From a virus: a stretch of DNA of 48,506 nt. The notes beneath the pieces are model-generated. The model had not been told where the DNA came from. It made no database searches and saw only the letters and a list, made by a program, of their open reading frames with translations. The stretch spans positions 1 to 48,506 of IMG/VR virus record IMGVR_UViG_3300035670_000335; one strand, 5' to 3'. Within the stretch, counting starts at the first letter, position 1. Each line of letters starts with the position of its first letter. The position numbers and the translations under genes were made by a program. Shown in pieces: positions 24,001 through 32,054 of the stretch.

Positions 24001-24982
24001 ACCACAAGAACCACCAGATAGTGAAGACGCATTGACCATCTACACTATGAGCGTTCCAGCATATACTGCCTCACTTCAATCTGTTGATTTGAACTATATT
24101 GAAAATCGTCGCTATACGATGAAGGACATTGCAGCTATCGATCAAAGATTGAATGATCTAGCTGAATATGTCAATTTGAAAGAATCTGAGAATGATATTA
24201 TCAATAATCCACCTCGTTCTCCTGTCACACCTACACTAAACAAACCAGTGTATGGTACAGTGGTCGATGAATTTGATGATTTCTCGATTGTTGACACGAC
24301 ACAAGACTTTGCAACATCAATTGAAAACGGTAAACTCGGACCATATCGCGATGTTCAATCGTTCTCTTTAGAGCCAACAAATCCAAGTGACGCTAGAGTG
24401 AGAGATAAGTTTATTTGTCTTCCATATTCGGAAACTGCGATTGTCACTCAAGCTCTAGCGACATCTGATGGAGCGCAACCAGTTCAAACAGCAATGATTG
24501 CTAAGTTTGAAGGCTTTGTGACATTGACGCCAGAAAGCGATTACTTCTATTCTACAGTTCATCAACCTTCTGTGACAGACTCAATTGGAAGATTCTTTGA
24601 AATTCCACTAGAAGGTGGTGTGTCTGATCCTGCGCTTACTGACAGTCTACTAGAGAATATTGGAGGAAATAGATATACAGACATCTATAACAATCCATTT
24701 GTTCTTGGAAGTCAGCAGTTTGCAACACGACAAAGCACAATCTTTGCGCCAAACTATTCTGTCGCAGCAACGGCTACAAATAATCCACCAATTACATCGA
24801 TTATTGAAAGAAACATTGTTGGTCATGCACCTGAAACGTTCTTGAATAATGAGTGGTCAGGAGCTCCAGCTGCTGAGAAGGTCTTTGAACCAAATCAATT
24901 CCCAGCTGGATGGCAGCAGAATTCGTATCTCCCAGGTGGAGTTTTCCAATTTGATGATGTTGGTCGAATCGATCTGGCTTAA
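21053..24982 (+). CDS. Large DUF4815-type baseplate/virion structural protein
   Basis: 1309 residues. The N-terminus FRPSYAVQARELTQIQSILQ, then IKQFGDHIFQDGSPVIGGHL, is the hallmark of the DUF4815 family found in tail regions of many large myoviruses. The long middle is mostly beta sequence with Thr, Ser and Asn, including LKVGAQPPAGQTAVLFDYFI and a module with VNVSSGGVTVTGNTPLVPPL...IKIGNDYRKVVSVI (about residues 868-930) like those in gp7 and gp8. The C-terminal part has MKDIAAIDQRLNDLAEYVNL, a likely trimeric coiled coil, and a short fiber-like tail. It lies after gp8 where T4 has gp9 and gp10, so it may be the peripheral wedge or fiber-attachment protein. RBS: AAAGGTAAG before the ATG. 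Confidence 0.75.
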   Translation: MADFNAEPYWDDFEATNGARERNYMRILFRPSYAVQARELTQIQSILQNQIKQFGDHIFQDGSPVIGGHLTLDTSINYVRLNAQFGGSDIDLDDFLGLTVFNTGSPKVRAKVIQTFSSSTDRILLVKYLRGSGFTAGQTISTAGGAQATIASVDFSGTGSVVSINDGVFYADGFFVTVLPQTIVLDAFSSTPTFRIGLEIDEEIITESIDNALLDPAQLSFNYQAPGAHRYQFALNLAKRTLDSVDDRRFFELLRVENGVITKQVSYPIYSELEKTLARRTYDESGNYVVKPFRINLSANTPVGLSENTNTFIVNVEPGKAYVKGFEFETIGTTRISAPRARTTKFSKDYDLSVYYGNRIQLTDVLGNTSGIVYQGELQEVDIHCVPTDGVKLTGNSCCYYATRVGTAKIRNFDRAGSANVFFSYLTDVDFTPIITTVAGNSTNLNSVNLASNFSDVNGAYVGGTVTLVNTTGGTGNSATIINYDGSSKIAVVDRNFSTTVVGGDPITLSMPLATAESFLIANTTSYTSSNLQANVAATSRDALGNTTIEDSSFDRNLFSLPNFYIKYDSDDNVELYRRFPALNQSFAGNGALTVTLTGSDTYDFGTDGSLISNADVSENIIVVARSGANVGQIIDLTTGGRSVFRTNPQSITIYTNSGSGASFTGDVFVTTKLSNAETVRKSKTLIEANTELTVSDTLGSATSVSGYDEVKINTSNGIAWFTSSNVISYIPEEPHSLFISDVVQIKKVYDSGNLSFAPNTTNMTDITDRYSFNSGQNDSYYDHASISLKVGAQPPAGQTAVLFDYFITDSAVGYVSGKSYGQTLYDTEQIPIYKSQNGRLFYLRDCIDLRPIRVSGTTVNPFKEITLTTKVNVSSGGVTVTGNTPLVPPLTTGTVIKIGNDYRKVVSVINTVAVNVSTAFTASSTLGDIKIIEQNYDFTDSITQRPTDSMELDYEYYLPRVDKVVVTKDKEFKILTGVPSLAPQEPPDSEDALTIYTMSVPAYTASLQSVDLNYIENRRYTMKDIAAIDQRLNDLAEYVNLKESENDIINNPPRSPVTPTLNKPVYGTVVDEFDDFSIVDTTQDFATSIENGKLGPYRDVQSFSLEPTNPSDARVRDKFICLPYSETAIVTQALATSDGAQPVQTAMIAKFEGFVTLTPESDYFYSTVHQPSVTDSIGRFFEIPLEGGVSDPALTDSLLENIGGNRYTDIYNNPFVLGSQQFATRQSTIFAPNYSVAATATNNPPITSIIERNIVGHAPETFLNNEWSGAPAAEKVFEPNQFPAGWQQNSYLPGGVFQFDDVGRIDLA

Positions 24983-24989
24983 ATTTTGA

Positions 24990-24997
24990 AATAAATA
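24990..24997 (+). promoter_or_regulatory. Candidate T4-type late promoter
   Basis: AATAAATA matches the late consensus TATAAATA at 7 of 8 positions. It lies in the 37-nt gap, 23 nt before the ATG at 25020, which leaves a leader of about 16 nt containing AGAGGA as ribosome binding site. Confidence 0.5.
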
Positions 24998-25019
24998 CGA
25001 ATAAACAGAGGATAACTAA

Positions 25020-27923
25020 ATGGGACTGGGTAGAAATTCATTAAACAATATTCGTCAAATTGGCGAAAGAACTGCCAAGTTGATTAGACGCAGAGAGCCA
25101 GATAAGGCACCTGACCCAGAATATACTCAAGTTTCAGTTGGACTCACTCCATTCGTTCGTGAAAACGATATTAACTTCGCAGCAAGAAATTTAAAGCCAG
25201 ATGCTGCAGCAAATTTGTTTTTCGATGACATTAAAGTAAATAACTTTGCTCAAAGAGCTGCCATTGTCAATGCAGCATCAAGCTCAATTCTTTCTACATT
25301 GCGCTTGAATGAAGGTCTTTATGCGACCACATCAAAAGCCTATGCTGAAGTATTGGGAACCTCTGCGACTGGAACTCAGAATCTAGTTTATGTAAATGAC
25401 AACTTCATTACATTCAGAGTCTCAAAAGTTTCTCTTGGTCCAAATCTAACAATAAATGATTATAAAGTCGGCGATTTAGTTTATCAAGCACCAAATAACC
25501 AAGCCTTCAATTTTAGCCTCTACACTGGTTTCACTCAACCAAATTTCACTTTCTTAGGTAAAGTTAAGAAATGGGAAGTTATCGATTCAAGCAATGGTTT
25601 CTTGGTTGTTGATCCGTTTTTGGGCAGAGCAAATACAACAGGAACCTCTGCAACTTCCGATATTGTTTATAATCTTTCCACTTTGAGCGCATATGCTCAA
25701 GTCAGTGATCTAAATGCAAATAATCGATTCCGCACTGGCGAGACTGTTCAATATTCTGGAAACTCTGTAACAGCATTCACGATCAGTACAGGTAACTCCT
25801 ACGTTGCACTTTCCTCTGTTGTTACTGCTGCAAATACATTGAACCTTCGTTCGATTGTATTGTCTTCAAACGATACAAGTCGCGATGGAATCAGCACTCT
25901 TGTTGGAGACAAGATTTATATTGTTTCTGGAACGAACATGGGCTTCTCAGCTAATGTTACCTCTGTTGCAACAAACACTGCATTTGGATGGACAGAAGCA
26001 ATTCTAGACGCTGCGATGCCAGCACTACCAACTTCAAATACTGTATACTCCATTGGTGAGCATACTGTAGATGATGTTGGCGCTCTATGCGGCATATTCC
26101 ATATTCCATCTCAAGATAAACTTCGCTGGCTAACTGGTGAAAGAGTCTTCACGATTACTGATACTGCAACGCACAATGATAACAATTATAAAATGCGCGC
26201 GATTGCCAGATACTCTGCTCTTGGAAAGACTAACACAGCAGAAAATGCTCGCAATATCGTTCTAAAAGAATTCACACCAGCAACTCAACAAGCTGCGCCA
26301 AAGGTTATCGTTGATGCACCAAAAATCAATGATCGCAAGTTCATGGCTCAAACATTCTTTACTCCTCGTGCAAATGAGATTGTAAATGGCGAAGTAAAAA
26401 ATGCATATGGTATCTTTGTGTCTTCTATTGATTTGTTTTTTAGAGCAAAACCAACAAACAATGATGAACTGTTGCCATTCACAGTAGCAATTTCTCGAGT
26501 AGTTGATGGTCTCCCTGGAAATGATATCATTGCAGAAAAAACATTAGAACCGCATTATATTAATGTTTCTGCTGCGCCAAGTTTCTCAAATACATCAACG
26601 TTGACGAAATTTACATTTAAAGATCCAGTTTATTTGCAACCATCAACAGAATATGCAATTAAACTTATCACAGAATCTCCAGAATATGAAATCTGGACTG
26701 CAACATTGGGTCAAGAGTATACAGACGAACTTGGAAATCTTCGTCGCGTTTCTGAGCAGCCTTACATTGGAAACTTCTTCAAGTCACAAAATGCTTCAAA
26801 TTGGAATCCAATATTGAATCAAGATTTGATGTTCCGTGTCAACAGAGCTTCGTTTACAACCGCCGCGCAAAGCGTGTTCTTTAATCTAGAACCTGCAGTC
26901 TTTGCTCAAGTCATCGGTTTGTCAACAAATACCGTATTTGACTTAATGAAAATCTCTTCAACTGAACAACAGTTCTCTCCAACTTCGATTACTTATGAAG
27001 TGAAAACTCGTTTGACAGACGGAACAGAACAAGATTATATTAAGTTGAATAATAACGAAATTTACAATTTTGGTAAAGACACAGATATTTCTAGTGTAAC
27101 TTCGAAGAGAAGAAGATTAATTAATGCTGCAAATGTGAATAGTGTTAATGTCAGAGTCACACTTCAAACCTCTGACGAAAGTGTTTCGCCAATCCTCAAT
27201 CGCGAAAGATTTAGTTTGTTTACACTGCAGAATATTATAAACAACGCTGGCATATCAAATAACCTGATCACTATTACAAATAGTGGAAATCACTCAAATT
27301 CTGAAAACATTGCAGTAACATTCAGTCTACCTGATATTGGAAGCAATCGCGCAACAGGTAATGTTACGCCAGAGCTTCTCGATGGAAATAAAGTCATTGG
27401 AATTAATATTATCAATCCAGGTTCTGGATATTTCACATCTCCAACAATTACTATTGCAGAAGGCGCTGCATCAAGCAATGCAACTGCAGTTGTGGCTGGC
27501 GAAACAGGATCGTTCGGTGGTAACATTCTTGCGAAATATCAAACTAAGATCGTTGAACTCGATCAAGGCTTCGATTCTGGCGACCTTGTTGTTCGTTTGG
27601 ATGCAATTCGTCCAGCTGGAACAGATATTCAGGTCTATTTCAAAGTCCTTTCTGGTGTCGATTCTGAACCATTTACTTCAAAAACATGGCAGCGAATGGA
27701 AAAATCAGCAGAAAACTTCTCACCAGATCAAATCAAACCAATTTCTCTTGAGTATCGTTACTCCTTTACCAAGGGATCTATTGAATACTTCGATGGAACG
27801 AGAATCATGCCTCTTGGCGGAACATTTAAATATTTCGCAATCAAGATTTGCTTGACTGCTGAAGACCCAACAGTTCCACCTGTAGTAGAGTCAATGAAGG
27901 CAGTGGCTGTTCCAGGTGGCTGA
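25020..27923 (+). CDS. Large peripheral baseplate wedge protein (gp10-like by position)
   Basis: 967 residues. The N-terminus is basic, then VSVGLTPFVRENDINFAARN with LKPDAAANLFFDDIKVN, a signature I associate with large wedge proteins of environmental T4-like phages. The middle shows KFMAQTFFTPRANEIVNGEV...GIFVSSIDLFFRAKP...PFTVAISRVVDGLPGNDIIA and LQPSTEYAIKLITESPEYEI, a jelly-roll-like repeat layout. A GSGY module (INPGSGYFTSPTITIAEGAA) is at about residues 755-830. The C-terminal segment KSAENFSPDQIKPISLEYRY closes a beta domain. With the DUF4815 protein it probably takes the roles of T4 gp9/gp10/gp11 in holding fibers; the sequence itself is not recognisably gp10. A candidate late promoter precedes it. 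Confidence 0.68.
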   Translation: MGLGRNSLNNIRQIGERTAKLIRRREPDKAPDPEYTQVSVGLTPFVRENDINFAARNLKPDAAANLFFDDIKVNNFAQRAAIVNAASSSILSTLRLNEGLYATTSKAYAEVLGTSATGTQNLVYVNDNFITFRVSKVSLGPNLTINDYKVGDLVYQAPNNQAFNFSLYTGFTQPNFTFLGKVKKWEVIDSSNGFLVVDPFLGRANTTGTSATSDIVYNLSTLSAYAQVSDLNANNRFRTGETVQYSGNSVTAFTISTGNSYVALSSVVTAANTLNLRSIVLSSNDTSRDGISTLVGDKIYIVSGTNMGFSANVTSVATNTAFGWTEAILDAAMPALPTSNTVYSIGEHTVDDVGALCGIFHIPSQDKLRWLTGERVFTITDTATHNDNNYKMRAIARYSALGKTNTAENARNIVLKEFTPATQQAAPKVIVDAPKINDRKFMAQTFFTPRANEIVNGEVKNAYGIFVSSIDLFFRAKPTNNDELLPFTVAISRVVDGLPGNDIIAEKTLEPHYINVSAAPSFSNTSTLTKFTFKDPVYLQPSTEYAIKLITESPEYEIWTATLGQEYTDELGNLRRVSEQPYIGNFFKSQNASNWNPILNQDLMFRVNRASFTTAAQSVFFNLEPAVFAQVIGLSTNTVFDLMKISSTEQQFSPTSITYEVKTRLTDGTEQDYIKLNNNEIYNFGKDTDISSVTSKRRRLINAANVNSVNVRVTLQTSDESVSPILNRERFSLFTLQNIINNAGISNNLITITNSGNHSNSENIAVTFSLPDIGSNRATGNVTPELLDGNKVIGINIINPGSGYFTSPTITIAEGAASSNATAVVAGETGSFGGNILAKYQTKIVELDQGFDSGDLVVRLDAIRPAGTDIQVYFKVLSGVDSEPFTSKTWQRMEKSAENFSPDQIKPISLEYRYSFTKGSIEYFDGTRIMPLGGTFKYFAIKICLTAEDPTVPPVVESMKAVAVPGG

Positions 27924-27938
27924 TCAGGTTAATCATTT

Positions 27939-28145
27939 ATGAAAGTTAAAATTGAAGGAACGAAATATAGTCGTGACTTAAATACAATGGCTATACTTTG
28001 CACCGATCCAAGTGTAAAAATGAAATATGAACAAGAACTCGCTCAGTATAGAGAGAATATTCGCAGAGATGAAGAAATAAATACTCTGAAAAGAGACATC
28101 TCTGAAATTAAATCTATGCTGCAATCTTTGATTAAAGGGCAATAA
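27939..28145 (+). CDS. Small coiled-coil protein of T4-like phages, function unknown
   Basis: 68 residues. [20 protein letters not shown] is a beginning I recall from short conserved proteins placed between wedge and fiber genes in cyanophage-like genomes. The C-terminal half ([20 protein letters not shown] then [12 protein letters not shown]) has heptad spacing of hydrophobic residues, giving a likely coiled coil of about 30 residues. It is located 15 nt after the 967-residue wedge gene and 5 nt before the collagen-like fiber gene. It might act as a fiber assembly factor or connector; that is inferred from size and place. Confidence 0.6.
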   Translation: MKVKIEGTKYSRDLNTMAILCTDPSVKMKYEQELAQYRENIRRDEEINTLKRDISEIKSMLQSLIKGQ

Positions 28146-28150
28146 ATCTA

Positions 28151-30352
28151 ATGGCAAATGCAAATATTACTTCTATTCAAGTAACAAATACTTTCGATGA
28201 ATGGAGAGTCGCGACGAACAACCTCGTCAGCGATAGAAACATTCTTCGAAATGCTCCTTATGTCAAAGATAATTCAAACTTCACTGTTGCGAATGGTGCA
28301 GTCACGATTTCTCGCGCTGGTGGTGGTGTTCTTCTTACTGTCACTGGAACTGGTGGCGCTTCTGTCGGTGGTTTAACTGAAACAACAGATCTTCGTGTTA
28401 ACGATGAAGCCAATCTTCATATTGCAAATGTGACCACTACACTTGAAGTGACAGGAAATACAAGACTTTATTCGAATCTAGCTGTTTCCAGAAACGTTTC
28501 GATAACCCAAAATGCAAATGTTACTGGAACATTAAACGTTGCTTCCAATACAAGTTTAGGAAATACTCTTATTCGCGCCAATGCTAATGTTGAAGGCGTA
28601 TTGTATGTAAATAATCAGTCAATTATTGTCGGCAACGCAACGTTGCAATCAAATGTTTCTGTTGCTTCTAATGCCTTTATCAATCAAGATCTAGAAGTAA
28701 CTGGTCAGTCTAATCTATTGTCCGATTTGATCGTTTCTGGACTTAGCACACTAACAGGAAATGTTTCAGCTCTTGCCAACAGTTCTGTTGCACAAAATCT
28801 AGAGGTAACTGGCACCACAACATTAATTGGAAACACTCAAGTTTCTTCAAATCTAGTTGTTTCGCAAAATACTACAACCGACACTCTCGTTGTTTCAACT
28901 AGAGCAAACATTGTAACAGGAAATATTGTTACAGCTAATATCGCAACCTTGAATGTCAATGCCTCTGGCGCGCGAGCTAATATTGCCCTAGCTAATATTT
29001 CTACAGCCAATATTGCAACATTAAATGTGAATGCCTCTGGCTCGCAGGCAAATATTTTGTCTGCAAATATTTCTACTGCAAATATCGCGACACTAAACGT
29101 AAATGCTTCTGGCGCTAGTGCAAATATTGCTCTCGCCAATATTACAGCATTATACTCGAATACAATTGATGTTCAAACATTGACAGTGCAAGATCCAATT
29201 CTAGCTCCTGCAGTAACTGCAGATTCAGGCTATGTTCTAAGATTTGGAGCGTCAACTGACGGAGATGGATTTCTACGAGTTGTGAGAGTAAGTGGTAATG
29301 CGCAACTTTCATGGGATGACACGACAGATAAATGGAGATTTTTGGTTGCTGGATCTCCTGCAGATGTTGTCATCAACACTTTAAACGTCACGACAACAAA
29401 TACAACTACTGCAGCGATAACAACGTTGCAGGCAACAACAGGTAATGTGTCAACAGCCAATCTTGGCAGCGTTGCAATTACTGGTTATGGTCAAGTTATC
29501 GCCTCTAATGGTGTTTGGGTTGGTCAACAAACAAATTTGATTGGACCACAAGGTCCATCAGGTCCACAAGGTCCATCAGGTCCACAAGGACCACAAGGTC
29601 CATCAGGTCCACAAGGTCCATCAGGTCCACAAGGTCCATCAGGTCCACAAGGTGTCGTTGGTCCGCAAGGTCCAGGTGGTGGTCCAGGACCATCAGGACC
29701 ATCAGGTCCACAAGGTCCAGGTGGTCCAGGTGGTGGTCCAGGACCATCAGGTCCACAAGGTCCAGGTGGTCCAGGTGGTGGTCCAGGACCATCAGGTCCA
29801 CAAGGTCCAGGTGGTCCAGGTGGTGGTCCAGGTCCATCAGGTCCACAAGGTCCAAGGGGTCCACAAGGTCCAGGTGGTGGTCCAGGACCATCAGGTCCAT
29901 CAGGTCCACAAGGTCCTGCTGGCGGATTTACAACTGGATCAAATGCTCAAGTAAATTCATTGGGTGTAGGAACTGCAGCTTCTGGAACTGGTGGTGAAAT
30001 TCGCGCCACCAATGAAATTACAGCATACTTTGTCTCAGATCGTCGGTTAAAAGAAAATATTCGAGCTATTGAAAATGCGCTTGAGTTAATCAAACAAATC
30101 GAAGGCGTTCGTTATGATTGGAAAGATGAACAAATTCAAAAACGAGGTGGTGAAGACGGTTATTTTGTTCGAAAAGAAGACGTTGGCGTGATTGCACAAG
30201 AAGTGCAAAAAGTTCTGCCAGAAGTTGTGGGCGAGAGACCAGACGGAACTCTCGCAGTTCGATATGAAAAGCTAGTCGCTTTGGTAATCGCTGCTGTTAA
30301 AGAACTTGATAATAAAGTTGATAAACTTAGAGAGAATTTGAGGAACGTTTAA
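28151..30352 (+). CDS. Tail fiber with collagen-like stalk and C-terminal S74 intramolecular chaperone
   Basis: 733 residues. The N-terminal part (about residues 75-400) consists of fiber repeats such as [20 protein letters not shown], including three 24-residue tandem copies of [11 protein letters not shown]... (about 263-334). Residues about 465-592 are collagen-like Gly-X-Y, mostly GPQ, GPS and GPG with some GGP, GVV and GPR. From Ser629, [20 protein letters not shown], then [15 protein letters not shown] and the final [13 protein letters not shown], is a Peptidase_S74 chaperone (endosialidase type). In that family it trimerises the fiber and cuts itself off, usually just before the SDxRLK serine. 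The protein is a trimeric adhesion or side fiber. The gene is followed with TAATG overlap by a 174-residue gene. Confidence 0.92.
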   Translation: MANANITSIQVTNTFDEWRVATNNLVSDRNILRNAPYVKDNSNFTVANGAVTISRAGGGVLLTVTGTGGASVGGLTETTDLRVNDEANLHIANVTTTLEVTGNTRLYSNLAVSRNVSITQNANVTGTLNVASNTSLGNTLIRANANVEGVLYVNNQSIIVGNATLQSNVSVASNAFINQDLEVTGQSNLLSDLIVSGLSTLTGNVSALANSSVAQNLEVTGTTTLIGNTQVSSNLVVSQNTTTDTLVVSTRANIVTGNIVTANIATLNVNASGARANIALANISTANIATLNVNASGSQANILSANISTANIATLNVNASGASANIALANITALYSNTIDVQTLTVQDPILAPAVTADSGYVLRFGASTDGDGFLRVVRVSGNAQLSWDDTTDKWRFLVAGSPADVVINTLNVTTTNTTTAAITTLQATTGNVSTANLGSVAITGYGQVIASNGVWVGQQTNLIGPQGPSGPQGPSGPQGPQGPSGPQGPSGPQGPSGPQGVVGPQGPGGGPGPSGPSGPQGPGGPGGGPGPSGPQGPGGPGGGPGPSGPQGPGGPGGGPGPSGPQGPRGPQGPGGGPGPSGPSGPQGPAGGFTTGSNAQVNSLGVGTAASGTGGEIRATNEITAYFVSDRRLKENIRAIENALELIKQIEGVRYDWKDEQIQKRGGEDGYFVRKEDVGVIAQEVQKVLPEVVGERPDGTLAVRYEKLVALVIAAVKELDNKVDKLRENLRNV
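28937..29152 (+). repeat. Three tandem 72-bp repeats in the fiber gene
   Basis: Three in-frame copies of 24 codons each begin [11 protein letters not shown] and continue with a variable [13 protein letters not shown]-like part. Copies differ at many third positions, so the repeat is not recent. It is a shaft repeat of a trimeric fiber. Confidence 0.8.
29543..29926 (+). repeat. Collagen-like Gly-X-Y tract with 45-bp tandem units
   Basis: About 42 consecutive triplets are encoded almost only by GGT/GGA, CCA, CAA and TCA codons. Within it, a 45-bp unit coding [15 protein letters not shown] occurs three times in a row (29705-29839), nearly identical, which suggests recent expansion by slippage or unequal recombination. 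The reading-frame triplet phase is never broken. Confidence 0.92.
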
Positions 30353-30876
30353 TGGCAGTAACTCCAAAAAGCGGAGCAATCAAATTCAGTGAATTGAATA
30401 CTGCAATATTCAATGTTACTTCTACCAATGCAATCAGATTGTCCGATGCAGGTAAGAGACTCGGTTTCAGCAGTGCCTATAAGATGTCAGATTTGAGAGG
30501 AGTTTACGGATTTGAAATTACAAATGGAACTACAACCGTTGGTGGCAAATTGCCAACTGTTTTTTCTGGATATAGAAATGATGGGTCTGGAATTACTTTC
30601 GGTTCCATCAATCCAGCCACAGTAACAGGATCACAGACAACTACTGGAGCATATACCGCACAAGGTGGCGGCACAACAGCGAATAATGTTACCTTCACAA
30701 ATGTAGATCCAGCATATGAAGGATTAGATGCAGATAGATTTTGTCTTGCTATTGGACCAACTGGAACTGTTGCGAATGTTCGTACACCAATTAATAAAAC
30801 TTCAACTCAATTCAGTTTTATTGGAGAATTATTCCAGGCTTCTGGAAGAACAAATTGCGCTGTGAGGTTTATATAA
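30352..30876 (+). CDS. Small fiber-associated structural protein
   Basis: 174 residues. The N-terminus SGAIKFSELNTAIFNVTSTN then IRLSDAGKRLGF and YKMSDLRGVYG is a pattern common in proteins next to fibers in T4-like environmental phages. The rest is a Gly/Thr-rich beta sequence (FGSINPATVTGSQTTTGAYT, GGGTTANNVTFTNVD) ending with a hydrophobic strand (CAVRFI). There is no catalytic motif. It is coupled by TAATG to the collagen-like fiber, and a tip or attachment role is plausible. The family name is not known to me. Confidence 0.6.
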   Translation: MAVTPKSGAIKFSELNTAIFNVTSTNAIRLSDAGKRLGFSSAYKMSDLRGVYGFEITNGTTTVGGKLPTVFSGYRNDGSGITFGSINPATVTGSQTTTGAYTAQGGGTTANNVTFTNVDPAYEGLDADRFCLAIGPTGTVANVRTPINKTSTQFSFIGELFQASGRTNCAVRFI

Positions 30877-30880
30877 TCAA

Positions 30881-31510
30881 ATGTTGTTTCAATATCCGCT
30901 TTTTACTTTCGAAGAATTTATTCCAATTGACGAATCTTTTAGAGCGCATTATGGCGTCTATAATGATCTTTCTGAATGGATTTACATCGATGGCATTTTC
31001 TCTAATCCAGATCATTTTAACTGGAAACCTCATCAATATGTAAACACAAACTTACCGTTTCCAAAAGAAGGAACAGAAAATGGTGTAGATTTTTCTTGTT
31101 ATGAACATGCAACAGTTTGCATTAATGGTTCAGCAGATTATGATTTAGAAAAAAACGATGATTCTGAAAAACATGTTTCGAAATGGACTTTTGGAGTTCA
31201 TAACGTTGATAACGGATGGGGATATTTACCCGACAAGTCTATGCATTGTCGCAACTTTAAAAACTTCGAAACTTGTTGTATTTTGCAAAAAGAAGGTGGA
31301 AGAGACCTTACTTTGCCCTACACCAAATTTGAGGTTTTATCAGAAAGCGGTGTAATCACGACTTCTCGAGAATATAAATGGATTCATGTTGCTGCTGGTT
31401 CTGTTGAACTGAATGATTCTGAATATGATCAAAAACAAACTATGTATAGTGTGGCAACTGGTTCACAATTAAATCTTGCAGAGAAAACTATTTGTATTGC
31501 AGCTTATTGA
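30881..31510 (+). CDS. Unrecognised 209-residue protein with cupin-like C-terminus
   Basis: The N-terminal half is aromatic-rich with many Tyr, Phe, Trp and His (HYGVYNDLSEWIYIDGIFSN, HFNWKPHQYVNTNLPF), unlike the Thr/Asn-rich fiber proteins around it. The C-terminal part (YKWIHVAAGSVELNDSEYDQ, YSVATGSQLNLAEKTICIAA) looks like a single-stranded beta-helix or cupin strand pattern, but no metal-binding His set can be shown. It begins 4 nt after the previous gene and ends 7 nt from the convergent oxygenase gene. It could belong functionally with the modification operon next to it, or be a receptor-binding protein. I do not recognise it. Confidence 0.45.
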   Translation: MLFQYPLFTFEEFIPIDESFRAHYGVYNDLSEWIYIDGIFSNPDHFNWKPHQYVNTNLPFPKEGTENGVDFSCYEHATVCINGSADYDLEKNDDSEKHVSKWTFGVHNVDNGWGYLPDKSMHCRNFKNFETCCILQKEGGRDLTLPYTKFEVLSESGVITTSREYKWIHVAAGSVELNDSEYDQKQTMYSVATGSQLNLAEKTICIAAY

Positions 31511-31517
31511 TGACATT

Positions 31518-32054
31518 TTATTTTGAGTTTCTCTGAAAAAATAACTGGATACTAATTCTTGGCTCTGTTGCCGCTCTATTGATCAAAGAAACTGAATGCC
31601 AAAGTGGACTTTTAAACCAAACGCATCGATTATAATGGGGATTGATCCAACCAGAATTCATTCCGTTCTCTCCCTGAAACAATAGCAATCCACCCCAATT
31701 CAAATCCCAAGAATTATTCAAATAAATCGTTGCTGCCATACGATCTTCCATATCAGTATGCCAATTAATTCCACTTCCATTAGTCCAAACTTGTAGAAAA
31801 GTTGTTCCAATAGTTGAATTGACAAAATCTGGATGAATTCTATTAAACTTTTCTACAAAATAATCATCATATTCTGATAATGACATCATATAAACAGGAC
31901 CATAATTTCCATGATGTAGTTTTGGATCCCATCGAGCAAACTCATTTATCTGAAAAACAGGTTCTGATTTAGAATCCTCATACTTTGACAAAATTTCTTG
32001 TGCAATATGTGGTTCTAAGAAGTTTTCTACTACATTGATTATGTTATTCATCAT
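31518..32054 (-). CDS. 2OG-Fe(II) oxygenase, prolyl-hydroxylase-like
   Basis: 178 residues, the size of a single double-stranded beta-helix domain. The iron triad is readable as WHTD (His99, Asp101) and LWHSV (His153), with Arg166 in PRISIQLFF at the position that binds 2-oxoglutarate, 13 residues after the last His. Between them ATIYLNNSWDLNWGGLLLFQ is the usual core strand pair. Such enzymes hydroxylate proline, lysine or small molecules using O2 and 2-oxoglutarate. It is the last gene of a five-gene minus-strand operon with glycosyltransferases (ATGA overlap upstream) and lies two genes from the collagen-like fiber. The substrate is unknown; fiber prolines, a glycan or a nucleotide sugar are possible. 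T4-like cyanophages are known to carry such genes. Confidence 0.82.
   Translation of the reverse strand: MMNNIINVVENFLEPHIAQEILSKYEDSKSEPVFQINEFARWDPKLHHGNYGPVYMMSLSEYDDYFVEKFNRIHPDFVNSTIGTTFLQVWTNGSGINWHTDMEDRMAATIYLNNSWDLNWGGLLLFQGENGMNSGWINPHYNRCVWFKSPLWHSVSLINRAATEPRISIQLFFQRNSK

Noticed and set aside
29543-29926. Repeat array resembling a CRISPR
   Set aside because: Repeats are contiguous, in frame and without spacers of constant length; they encode collagen-like protein.
29505-29997. Long open frames on both strands through the collagen-like tract (His/Asp/Leu-rich or Arg/Ser-rich products)
   Set aside because: They arise because the low-complexity GGT-CCA-type repeat lacks stop codons in all frames; the products are meaningless repeats and the Gly-X-Y frame is clearly the real one.
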